From: Oscillospiraceae bacterium
GTDB taxonomy: Bacteria > Bacillota > Clostridia > Oscillospirales > SIG627
Reading direction: 5' to 3'
DNA length: 62,721 nucleotides
Assembly: GCA_015063985.1 (NCBI GenBank)
Contig: SVTC01000012.1
Span: forward strand, 1-62,721
This document shows, piece after piece, positions 52,203 through 58,865 of this stretch. A model generated the notes under the pieces. It was not told where the DNA came from and did not search any database. It saw only the letters and a program-made list of their open reading frames with translations. A program made the position numbers and the translations under genes. The stretch's first letter is position 1. Every line of letters starts with the position of its first letter.

Positions 52203-53684
52203 TCAATCAAGCTCCCACTGAGGAAGCGCCGCAGGGGTGTATCTGTACATCTGTCTGTTCAAGGGCGATGCAAGCATAGCTCTTAAGGTGGTATAGCCGC
52301 CGGGCTCGCTTAAAAGATTAAGCTCGGCGTGGAATGCGATCACCTCCCCCTTTTCGTGGGGCTTTGCAAAGGGGATCGAGGCAAGAAATATCATACATCC
52401 GTCAACGGTTTTTCCAACAGAGCTGCATCTGGAGGGGATGGAATTATATCCGCCGCCGTATGCATTCTTTCCCTCGGGATAGAGTCTGAGATCCCTTAAA
52501 TACTCCCTACCCGAGAAAAGTGCCCAATTTTTCTTCATATCGTCACAAATCACCTCGCTCAGATGCAAACGGACGTTATTGCAATTTGTGGTGGAATGGC
52601 GTGAGGGATCGGAAAAGACCTCAATAGGCTTTACCACCGCTCTGAACCACAAAGCGCTGTCCGTCCAGAGAAGCTTATACTCCGCTTCGGTCTTGTTTCG
52701 CTTTCCGTCATAGGAGCAGAAGGGATCCACCGCCTCAGCCTCATCCCAGATCTCGGAAAACATATCCTCAAGGGAGGGCTCTCGGCTTGCCTTTTTTATT
52801 ATTCCCGTAGCCGTGATGGGCGCGGGATCGGGATCGGGCAGAAAGGGCGCCACCGACGGCTTTATGGGAAGGGGCATGCTCCTTGTTCCGTGGCCCGAAA
52901 GAATTATATCCTTGACATTTCCCGAGCAAAGCCTTCTGTTTACCTCCACGGCATTGTAAATAGGCCAGAACAGCGGCTCCATTGAGGGCCATAGCAATAT
53001 TTCCGGATCCACGTAGGAATAAAACTCCTCCGTGGACGAGCCGCCGCCGTGATGGGCTATCTGGCAAACGTCGCTTTTAAGATAGTCCTTGTAGCGATCT
53101 ATCATAACTCTGTTTCCCGCCTTTTCAACGTCCCCCAGAAAGATGATCCTCTGTCCTGCGCTCTCCAGCCTCAATACCGCTGAAATATCGTTTACTCTCT
53201 GAGGAATGGGGGCATTTTCAAAGGGCGGAAGATCACTTGCGGTATAAAGGACCTCTATACAGTCATCACCGAAGAAAAATCTGTCGCCGCTTTTTATGCT
53301 TACTCTTTCAACACCCTCCAGCCGATCTATCGCCGCCTCAAATCTCATAAGCTCGGATATGACCTCCGGCTGAGTAGCCTTGTAAAACTCCTCCGAGGGG
53401 AAATCGTAAAGTATCTTTTTTACCTTGATCTCTTCACTGTAAGCCTCGCCGATACCGATCAGCGCAAAAAAGTGATCCATATGAGGATGAGTGATAAACC
53501 AAAGATCCACGGTGGGAGTCTTCTCTCCCGTTATCCTTCTGAGCTTATCAAGAACAAGAGGAGAATCCTCAAGCATACCGCCGTCTATGACCACTATCTC
53601 TCCGCTTTTAAATTCGATAATATAGCCCATACCGTCGTTGACGTACCCGGCGCTTTTCATTTGGTGTAAAACAGTGCTTTTCAT
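52203..53684 (-). CDS. MBL-CBM9 paralogue 1 (first gene of the array operon)
   Basis: 493 residues. THPHMDH (65-71), IIFLGDVEKAGNRVM, IAHHGGGSSTEEFYSYVDPEILLWP. CBM9-like half: SEIWDEAEAVDPFCSYDG, LLWTDSALWFRAVVKPIEV, NNVRLHLSEVICDD, and AFHAELNLLSEPG. The ATG at 53684 follows CGGAGGATAT; a GTG-started frame 57 bases longer would run through the attenuator-like hairpin and is rejected. Being first after the leader, it and the eight genes behind it depend on read-through of that hairpin. Confidence 0.85.
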   Translation of the reverse strand: MKSTVLHQMKSAGYVNDGMGYIIEFKSGEIVVIDGGMLEDSPLVLDKLRRITGEKTPTVDLWFITHPHMDHFFALIGIGEAYSEEIKVKKILYDFPSEEFYKATQPEVISELMRFEAAIDRLEGVERVSIKSGDRFFFGDDCIEVLYTASDLPPFENAPIPQRVNDISAVLRLESAGQRIIFLGDVEKAGNRVMIDRYKDYLKSDVCQIAHHGGGSSTEEFYSYVDPEILLWPSMEPLFWPIYNAVEVNRRLCSGNVKDIILSGHGTRSMPLPIKPSVAPFLPDPDPAPITATGIIKKASREPSLEDMFSEIWDEAEAVDPFCSYDGKRNKTEAEYKLLWTDSALWFRAVVKPIEVFSDPSRHSTTNCNNVRLHLSEVICDDMKKNWALFSGREYLRDLRLYPEGKNAYGGGYNSIPSRCSSVGKTVDGCMIFLASIPFAKPHEKGEVIAFHAELNLLSEPGGYTTLRAMLASPLNRQMYRYTPAALPQWELD

Positions 53685-53707
53685 ATATCCTCCGAAAAAA
53701 ACAAAAA

Positions 53708-53739
53708 GCGAAAAAGAACAGTCACCTGTCCCTTTTCGC
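53708..53739 (-). promoter_or_regulatory. Attenuator-like hairpin in the leader of the MBL array operon
   Basis: On the minus-strand transcript 53739-53726 and 53721-53708 form a 14-bp stem with every position paired (two G-U), closed by GUGA, followed by UUUUUGUUUUUUU and then the ribosome binding site of the first gene. On the plus strand the same arms have mismatches, so the structure is tuned to the minus transcript. Confidence 0.75.
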
Positions 53740-53747
53740 ACGATAAG

Positions 53748-53771
53748 TCAAAAAGTCGAAAAAACCTTCAT
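53748..53771 (-). CDS. Possible 7-residue leader peptide (MKVFSTF)
   Basis: ATG at 53771 and TGA at 53748 with AGGAG (53784-53780) exactly 8 bases ahead, inside the leader between the transcription start (about 53797) and the hairpin. An even shorter ATG-CCA-TGA shares the same site. Its position suggests control of the hairpin by translation; expression is not demonstrated. Confidence 0.4.
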   Translation of the reverse strand: MKVFSTF

Positions 53772-53786
53772 GGCATCTTCTCCTGT

Positions 53787-53800
53787 ACCAATGGGTTGGT
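53787..53800. promoter_or_regulatory. Palindrome at the start of transcription
   Basis: ACCAA and TTGGT (ACCAATGGGTTGGT) lie over the predicted start (about 53797), a classical repressor position. Confidence 0.45.
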
Positions 53801-53803
53801 ATA

Positions 53804-53832
53804 ATTGTATCATCACATTACCGCTTTGTCAA
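53804..53832 (-). promoter_or_regulatory. Promoter of the MBL-CBM9 / GH95 operon
   Basis: TTGACA (53832-53827), 17 bases, TACAAT (53809-53804). The only promoter I can find for roughly 16 kb of genes. Confidence 0.85.
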
Positions 53833-53876
53833 TATAATTGAACATAATAAAAATTCATTTTTAACGCAAAAATCTC

Positions 53877-53904
53877 TTGACATATAAAATAAAGAGGCTA
53901 TAAT
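53877..53904 (+). promoter_or_regulatory. Promoter of the GNAT_C-like gene
   Basis: TTGACA (53877-53882), 16 bases, TATAAT (53899-53904), with AAGGAGG ahead of the ATG at 53934. Confidence 0.85.
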
Positions 53905-53933
53905 AAAATCAGATAAGCTTCAAGGAGGAAACT

Positions 53934-54746
53934 ATGAAAACCACAGCAAAAGTAAAAAGTACTATAGCAAATTGGTACGCCATTCTTGAGTTCAACAGAA
54001 AATACGACGATGAGTTTTACGACGCTCTTGACAATATCTACGTCGACGAAGAAGCAAGGCTTGACGGCTACGACCTGAAATGCACCGACGGCAAGGCAAA
54101 TCTTCTCCATTTTCTGTACTTTACAGAAGCTTTGAAGCAGGAATACCGTAAAAGAGGTATCCCCGACAGCATCCTTATTGACACCGCAAAGGATCTTGTC
54201 CGCTGGACGGATATATACTCCGAAATAAAAAACGAGCTTTACCTTGGTGAGCTTTCGTGGCTTCACTTCTCCTTAAGCGGCAAGCTGACAAAGCTTGGCA
54301 GACTTCAGTTCTGCCCCGCAAAATTCGGTCAGGACGTTATTAAATACAAAATAAAAAAGGGGGACCCCACCCTCGATATCCACATTCCCGCCAGCGGTCC
54401 CTTAAACAACATCCAGTGCAGAAGATCTCTGGAGACCGCAAAGGATTTCTACAAGGAATATTACCCCGAGCTCCAATTTAACTTCTTCAACTGCCACTCC
54501 TGGCTTCTGGATCCCACCATTGACGACATTCTGGGCGAGGGCAGCAACATCACCGCCTTCAGAAAGCTCTTTGACCTTATCTCGAAAAATCCCTCCGACG
54601 CAATTTTAAGCTACGTTGTCCAGTGGGGCATGACAAGAGAGAGGCTTGCGGACTTTAATTGCAAAACAAGGCTTGCAAAAGCAGTGCAAAAGGAAATCGC
54701 CGCAGGCAGAGAATTCTATTCGGGTCTCGGTATCATAATGAAATAA
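53934..54746 (+). CDS. Acyltransferase-type (GNAT_C / DUF5596-like) protein
   Basis: 270 residues. The N-terminal helical part (residues 1-100) is followed by GELSWLHFSLSGKLTKLGRLQF, LDIHIPASGPLNNIQCRRSLETAKDFYKEYYPELQF and FNCHSWLLDPTIDDILGEGSNI, the sequence of proteins annotated as acyltransferase domain-containing with a GNAT_C region. The HIPASGPL and CHSWLL motifs are well conserved in what I remember of the family. Cytoplasmic. Substrate unknown. Single gene, divergent from the MBL array. Confidence 0.7.
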   Translation: MKTTAKVKSTIANWYAILEFNRKYDDEFYDALDNIYVDEEARLDGYDLKCTDGKANLLHFLYFTEALKQEYRKRGIPDSILIDTAKDLVRWTDIYSEIKNELYLGELSWLHFSLSGKLTKLGRLQFCPAKFGQDVIKYKIKKGDPTLDIHIPASGPLNNIQCRRSLETAKDFYKEYYPELQFNFFNCHSWLLDPTIDDILGEGSNITAFRKLFDLISKNPSDAILSYVVQWGMTRERLADFNCKTRLAKAVQKEIAAGREFYSGLGIIMK

Positions 54747-54750
54747 CTTA

Positions 54751-54781
54751 AAAAGCCCGACCGTTAGTAGGTTGGGCTTTT
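54751..54781. terminator. Bidirectional terminator sharing 19 bases with the right-end repeat
   Basis: AAAAGCCCGACC (54751-54762) pairs with GGTTGGGCTTTT (54770-54781), T-tracts on both strands. The segment 54761-54779 is identical to 62592-62610. Confidence 0.85.
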
Positions 54782-54813
54782 CCTTTACTTAAGCCTTACA
54801 AAGCTTGTGTAAT

Positions 54814-56412
54814 TTAAGCTCCAAGCTTATCCAGAGCCTCGAAAAGAAGCTTTCGTACCCTTTCAACAAGAGCGCCGTCGGGAGTGTAGGTCTTGAAGTC
54901 ACTGCAACAGAGCAAAATAAGATCGTCGCACTGCTTTTTATCAAGCCTTCTCAGTCTGAGCAGAAGCTCCGCATCCGCCGCCGCCAGCCTCTGCACGTTG
55001 GAGCGGACACTGGAGAAGAAGGCATCCTCTCTTGCGTAAATAAGGCCATGGTTTCCTGCGGGGAAATATCTCGTTTCGCCTCTGAATTTAACAGGACCGT
55101 TGGTTTCATACATAGTATCCATTCCGTCGTGGAAGGAGTTGTAGCCGTAATGCAAAAAGCCCACTATACCGTAATAAACGCCCATCCAGGTGATAAGCCT
55201 TGTAGCCGTCAGAGGAAGATCGAGAACGTGATTCATCCACTTGTATGCGGGGAAGCCGCAAGAATATACCCAAAATTCCTCGCCCATCTCAATAAGCTCG
55301 TCAAACTGCTCCTTATACTTATCGTAAACGGCCTGCTTGACACACCAGATATCGCAGGAGCCGGTGATGTTGGGAGTCTCGATGGGATCAAGTATCTTTA
55401 CTCCGGGAACTATGGTTCTGAAGGTACAGCAAAGAGCCTTGTATGCAAGGCTGTTGGGAACCTGAGGCTCATCCACAAGACCCTGCATATATCTGTCACC
55501 CAGAGCATTTCTTTCAATAAAGCTCTTGACTCCGTTAAAGTAAAGCTTCAGCTGACGGTAGCCCTCGTTGGTCTCGATAAGCTGATCCATATCCCAGACA
55601 AAGTAGTAATCGGGCTCGTTCCAATGCTTGAAATGGGAAACAAATCCGCCATAGATGACCTTAAAGCCGAGCTTTAAGCAGATCTGCGCAATTCGGTCGC
55701 ACTCGGAAAAGTCAAAGTCGATTATCCTTCCCTCCTCATCCTTAACGGGAATGGCGGTGGGAAGCTGGAAGTAGTTATTTCTCATATCCAGCTGATCTGC
55801 AAGATATTTTTCAAACCAGGCGTAATACTCCTCGGAAAATCTGTTGACGTTATGGATCTTAGCCACGGTATCGGGATATATCCAATGGGTCATAGAGTAA
55901 ACGGAATCAGCGGCATCCTTCAAAACCGTATTGTATACCTTAAGGGTAAGGTTGGCATAAGAGCTTACCGCGCCGCACTTAAAGGTAATCCTTATAAAAT
56001 GCTCGCCCACGGGAGCATCCTTTTTAACGTCAATGCGGACAATGAAGGCGGTCCTTCCGCCGAGAAGCTTGCCGTTATCTATGGGACGGACGAGATCGAA
56101 GACCTCAAAGGGAGCCTTCGCGGTAACAAAATCCTTTACCTCGTCGTAATTTTTTGTCTCGTGGTGATCCAAAGCACTGTTATAGCTGACCATAACGGGG
56201 CGGATCTCGCTTACGCTGAGACTTATCCCCTCCTCAAGACCCTCTGCGGTATAAGAAAAATCAGTGTTTTCGGGAAGATTCAAATTGGTCAGGACCTGAA
56301 AGCATACGTCGGCATTACGGACACTGTCAAGGGATATATCTCTTTGTTCAACTGAAAAATTGGTTGAAGGAAAAAGCCAGGTATTAATATCAAAAGCCTG
56401 AATTTTCATCAT
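54814..56412 (-). CDS. DUF4091/GH123-like glycoside hydrolase
   Basis: 532 residues. An N-terminal beta domain (1-165, APVGEHFIRITFKCG) precedes a TIM barrel: GLVDEPQVPNS holds the Asp-Glu pair (314-315) expected for substrate-assisted GH123 N-acetyl-beta-galactosaminidases and DUF4091 relatives. FLHYGYNSFHDGMD and YFPAGNHGLIYA are late family blocks. The family often cleaves N-acetylgalactosaminides from glycosphingolipids or mucin-type glycans. No signal peptide. Own promoter at 56440-56468. Confidence 0.78.
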   Translation of the reverse strand: MMKIQAFDINTWLFPSTNFSVEQRDISLDSVRNADVCFQVLTNLNLPENTDFSYTAEGLEEGISLSVSEIRPVMVSYNSALDHHETKNYDEVKDFVTAKAPFEVFDLVRPIDNGKLLGGRTAFIVRIDVKKDAPVGEHFIRITFKCGAVSSYANLTLKVYNTVLKDAADSVYSMTHWIYPDTVAKIHNVNRFSEEYYAWFEKYLADQLDMRNNYFQLPTAIPVKDEEGRIIDFDFSECDRIAQICLKLGFKVIYGGFVSHFKHWNEPDYYFVWDMDQLIETNEGYRQLKLYFNGVKSFIERNALGDRYMQGLVDEPQVPNSLAYKALCCTFRTIVPGVKILDPIETPNITGSCDIWCVKQAVYDKYKEQFDELIEMGEEFWVYSCGFPAYKWMNHVLDLPLTATRLITWMGVYYGIVGFLHYGYNSFHDGMDTMYETNGPVKFRGETRYFPAGNHGLIYAREDAFFSSVRSNVQRLAAADAELLLRLRRLDKKQCDDLILLCCSDFKTYTPDGALVERVRKLLFEALDKLGA

Positions 56413-56439
56413 CTTGTACCTCGATCATTATTTTTTTCC

Positions 56440-56468
56440 ATTGTAACAAAATTAAAATCAAAAGTCAA
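56440..56468 (-). promoter_or_regulatory. Promoter of the DUF4091/GH123-like gene
   Basis: TTGACT (56468-56463), 17 bases, TACAAT (56445-56440). Confidence 0.8.
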
Positions 56469-56541
56469 TAAAAACTTAAAAAAACCGCTTCAAAAGGAGC
56501 TTTCTCCCTTACCCTCAATCAAGAAAAACGCATATACGAAA

Positions 56542-56575
56542 AAGCTCGGCAGAGGAAAACCCTCTGCCGAAGCTT
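56542..56575 (-). terminator. Terminator of the GH4 gene
   Basis: AAGCTCGGCAGAGG (56542-56555) and CCTCTGCCGAAGCTT (56561-56575) pair with one bulge; the minus strand ends TTTTT. Confidence 0.85.
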
Positions 56576-56579
56576 AATA

Positions 56580-57899
56580 TCAGTTGTATTTGGGAAGGTA
56601 GCTTCCGTGAGCTTCGATAAGCTCGTCTACCATTTTAACGATATCATCGATGCTCAGCTCGCTCTGAGTATGAGGATCCATCATAGCCGCCTGGTAGATA
56701 TAGTCCTTTTTCTTTGTTACCGCAGCCTCGATGGTGAGAAGCTGAGGAGCGATATTGGACATATTCATTGCCGCAAGCTGTACGGGAAGACGTCCGATAC
56801 GGCAGGGGCTTATACCCTTTCCGTCAACAAGGCAGGGAACCTCAACGCAAGCCTCACTGTCAAGGTTTTCAATAAGACCGCGGTTTACCACGTTTCCTCC
56901 GATGGTGTAGGGAGTATTGGTAACTACCGCCTCCATAATGTAGGATGCGTACTCGTGGGAGCGCTGATGGTTAAGGAATTCGGGATCGTGAAGCTTCTTC
57001 TGCTGCTCCTTCCAGCCGTTGATCTGATTGACGCATCTTCTGGGATACTCATCCAAGGGAATGTTGAATCTATCGATAAGCTCGGGATATCTGCTCTTGA
57101 TAAAGAAGGGATTATACTCAGCGTTATGCTCGCTGGACTCGGTGCAATAGTATCCAAGTCTGTTGATATACTCAAATCTAACCATATCGGAATGCTTTTC
57201 CTTGGCATTCTTTTCCGCAGCGCGCCTTCTGATCTCGGGATAGAGGTCGTTTCCGTCCTTGTCGCGGATCTCCAGAAGCCAAGCCATATGGTTGATACCG
57301 GCGATCTTATCGACTCTGCCCTCCAGCTTGTCCTCCATATCCAGCTTTTTGAGCAGGTGCTTACTGCAGACCTGAACACTGTGGCAAAGACCGACGGTGT
57401 TAACGCCTGTGTAACGGGTCATAAAGCCCGTGAGCATTGCCATGGGATTGGTATAGTTAAGGAAGATACAGTCGGGGCAGACCTCCTCCATATCCCTTGC
57501 GAAGCCCTCCATAACGGGAATGGTTCTCAGTGCGCGCATAATGCCGCCTATACCCAAAGTGTCGGCAATGGTCTGTCTGAGGCCGTACTTTTTAGGTATT
57601 TCAAAATCGATAACGGTGCAGGGCTCGTAGCCGCCCACCTGAATTGCATTAACAACAAAGTTTGCATTCTTAAGAGCAGCCTTGCGGTTCTCTACGCCGC
57701 AATATGCGGTTATTTTTGCCTTGGAGCCGTTCACGGTCTCGTTGATGGCCTCGAGAAGAGCTCTGCTTTCCTCAAGACGGACTGCGTCGATATCGTAAAG
57801 AGCGATGTCGGCCTGACAAAGAGAGGGAGTACGCATAACGTCACCCAGGACGTTTTTTGCAAATACGGTGCTGCCTGCACCCATAAACGTGATCTTCAT
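56580..57899 (-). CDS. melA: GH4-family alpha-galactosidase/alpha-glucosidase
   Basis: 439 residues. KITFMGAGSTVFAKNVLGD is the NAD-binding loop of GH4, FLNYTNPMAMLT and GLCHSVQ (the Cys is a Mn2+ ligand) and GINHMAWLLEI are the signatures. Members use NAD+, Mn2+ and a redox-elimination mechanism on alpha-galactosides or alpha-glucosides in the cytoplasm. Length matches MelA (about 450); substrate could also be a glucoside. The AGGAGG is 6 bases ahead of the ATG. Divergent from the AraC gene at 58051, whose direct repeats lie upstream of its promoter. Confidence 0.92.
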   Translation of the reverse strand: MKITFMGAGSTVFAKNVLGDVMRTPSLCQADIALYDIDAVRLEESRALLEAINETVNGSKAKITAYCGVENRKAALKNANFVVNAIQVGGYEPCTVIDFEIPKKYGLRQTIADTLGIGGIMRALRTIPVMEGFARDMEEVCPDCIFLNYTNPMAMLTGFMTRYTGVNTVGLCHSVQVCSKHLLKKLDMEDKLEGRVDKIAGINHMAWLLEIRDKDGNDLYPEIRRRAAEKNAKEKHSDMVRFEYINRLGYYCTESSEHNAEYNPFFIKSRYPELIDRFNIPLDEYPRRCVNQINGWKEQQKKLHDPEFLNHQRSHEYASYIMEAVVTNTPYTIGGNVVNRGLIENLDSEACVEVPCLVDGKGISPCRIGRLPVQLAAMNMSNIAPQLLTIEAAVTKKKDYIYQAAMMDPHTQSELSIDDIVKMVDELIEAHGSYLPKYN

Positions 57900-57930
57900 T
57901 TTTTATCCTCCTGAATTCTTTCTTGGCTTC

Positions 57931-58018
57931 ATTATATCACCAAGCAAGGGATAATAATATTATTTTAGTTGCATATTCTTGTATTTATGTTGCATAATTA
58001 CCATATTTATGCTATAAT
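57931..58018. promoter_or_regulatory. Divergent melA-AraC control region with 21-22 bp direct repeats
   Basis: For melA a -10 TATAAT (57936-57931) lacks a good -35, as in activator-dependent promoters. For the AraC gene TTGCAT (57990-57995), 17 bases, TATAAT (58013-58018). Between them two direct repeats, TTGCATATTCTTGTATTTATG (57969-57989, written in two parts here only for position) and a 22-bp near-copy at 57990-58011, have the layout of AraC-protein half-sites. Confidence 0.65.
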
Positions 58019-58050
58019 TACAGTAAATTTTGATAACCGAGGAAAAGAAA

Positions 58051-58848
58051 ATGTATTTACATCGCTTAAACGGCACCAAGGGCTTTATCGGCTGGGAAAA
58101 ATGCAAAAGCCTCCACAGCTACGGCCCCGCAATAAGAGACTACTTTATCCTTCACTTCGTTATAAACGGCAAGGGAAGGCTGGTCTGCGAGCACGGAAGC
58201 TTTGAAATAAAAAAGGGTCAGGGCTTTCTCATAAGCCCCGGGCAGATAAACACCTACACCGCAGACGGTCTTGATCCCTGGGAATACGTTTGGGTAGGCA
58301 TAGACGACGTTCCCGAAAACAGAAGCGCACTTAAAAGGCACGGACTGGATACCGCCACGTCGGTTTTCGACTTTTCCTGCGATTCATGGATCTTTAACGA
58401 TATCAGCTCAAAATGCACCAACGGCTCAAACCTTGACGTTTCCCGCGATATCGCCGCAGGCTACTTTTATTTTCTGATCGATACCGTCTCCTGCCCCAAG
58501 GAAAAGCTACTTACCGCAGACAGCTACGTGGAAAAGTCCTACCGTTTTATGGAAAGCAATCTGCACCTGGAGCTATCGGTAGAAGCACTTTCCAAGCACC
58601 TCAACGTCAGCAGATCATACCTTTACAGAGTATTCAAGAAGGCGTTGGGAATATCCCCCCAAGAGGCACTTTTAGATTTCAAGCTGGAAAAGGCGGACAG
58701 ATTACTGCAGCAGCACGGCGGCTCCGTAACACAGATCGCATATTCCTGCGGCTTTTGCGATGCCAGCCATTTCTCCAAGGCATATATGAAAAAATACAAA
58801 AAAGCGCCTAAAAATGCATATAAATATGAAAAAGCGGCAAAGGCATAA
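58051..58848 (+). CDS. AraC-family regulator of the GH4 gene
   Basis: 265 residues. Cupin sensor in the N-terminal part (FILHFVINGKGRLVCEHG, GFLISPGQINTYTADGLDPW) and a two-helix-turn-helix domain at the end (LSVEALSKHLNVSRSYLYRVF, GSVTQIAYSCGFCDASHFSKAY, then KKYKKAPKNAYK). This is the layout of MsmR/MelR-type sugar-responsive activators. GAGGAAAAG ahead of the ATG at 58051. It is divergent from melA, most likely its target through the repeats at 57969-58011. Confidence 0.9.
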   Translation: MYLHRLNGTKGFIGWEKCKSLHSYGPAIRDYFILHFVINGKGRLVCEHGSFEIKKGQGFLISPGQINTYTADGLDPWEYVWVGIDDVPENRSALKRHGLDTATSVFDFSCDSWIFNDISSKCTNGSNLDVSRDIAAGYFYFLIDTVSCPKEKLLTADSYVEKSYRFMESNLHLELSVEALSKHLNVSRSYLYRVFKKALGISPQEALLDFKLEKADRLLQQHGGSVTQIAYSCGFCDASHFSKAYMKKYKKAPKNAYKYEKAAKA

Positions 58849-58865
58849 GCCTTGCCGCTCTTTTT
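58833..58865. terminator. Bidirectional terminator between the AraC and GH20 genes
   Basis: AGCGGCAAAGGC (58833-58844) and GCCTTGCCGCT (58849-58859), then TTTTT. It overlaps the 3' end of the AraC gene. Confidence 0.8.

Noticed and set aside
37705-53684. Competence ComEC homologues
   Set aside because: Only the MBL motif order is shared; there are no membrane segments or competence domain, and each protein carries a CBM9-like half.
53685-53741. GTG-started extension of the first array protein
   Set aside because: It reads through the hairpin and U-tract, and CGGAGG points to the ATG at 53684.
56607-57914. 435-codon plus-strand open frame
   Set aside because: Antisense to the GH4 gene, which has all its signature motifs.
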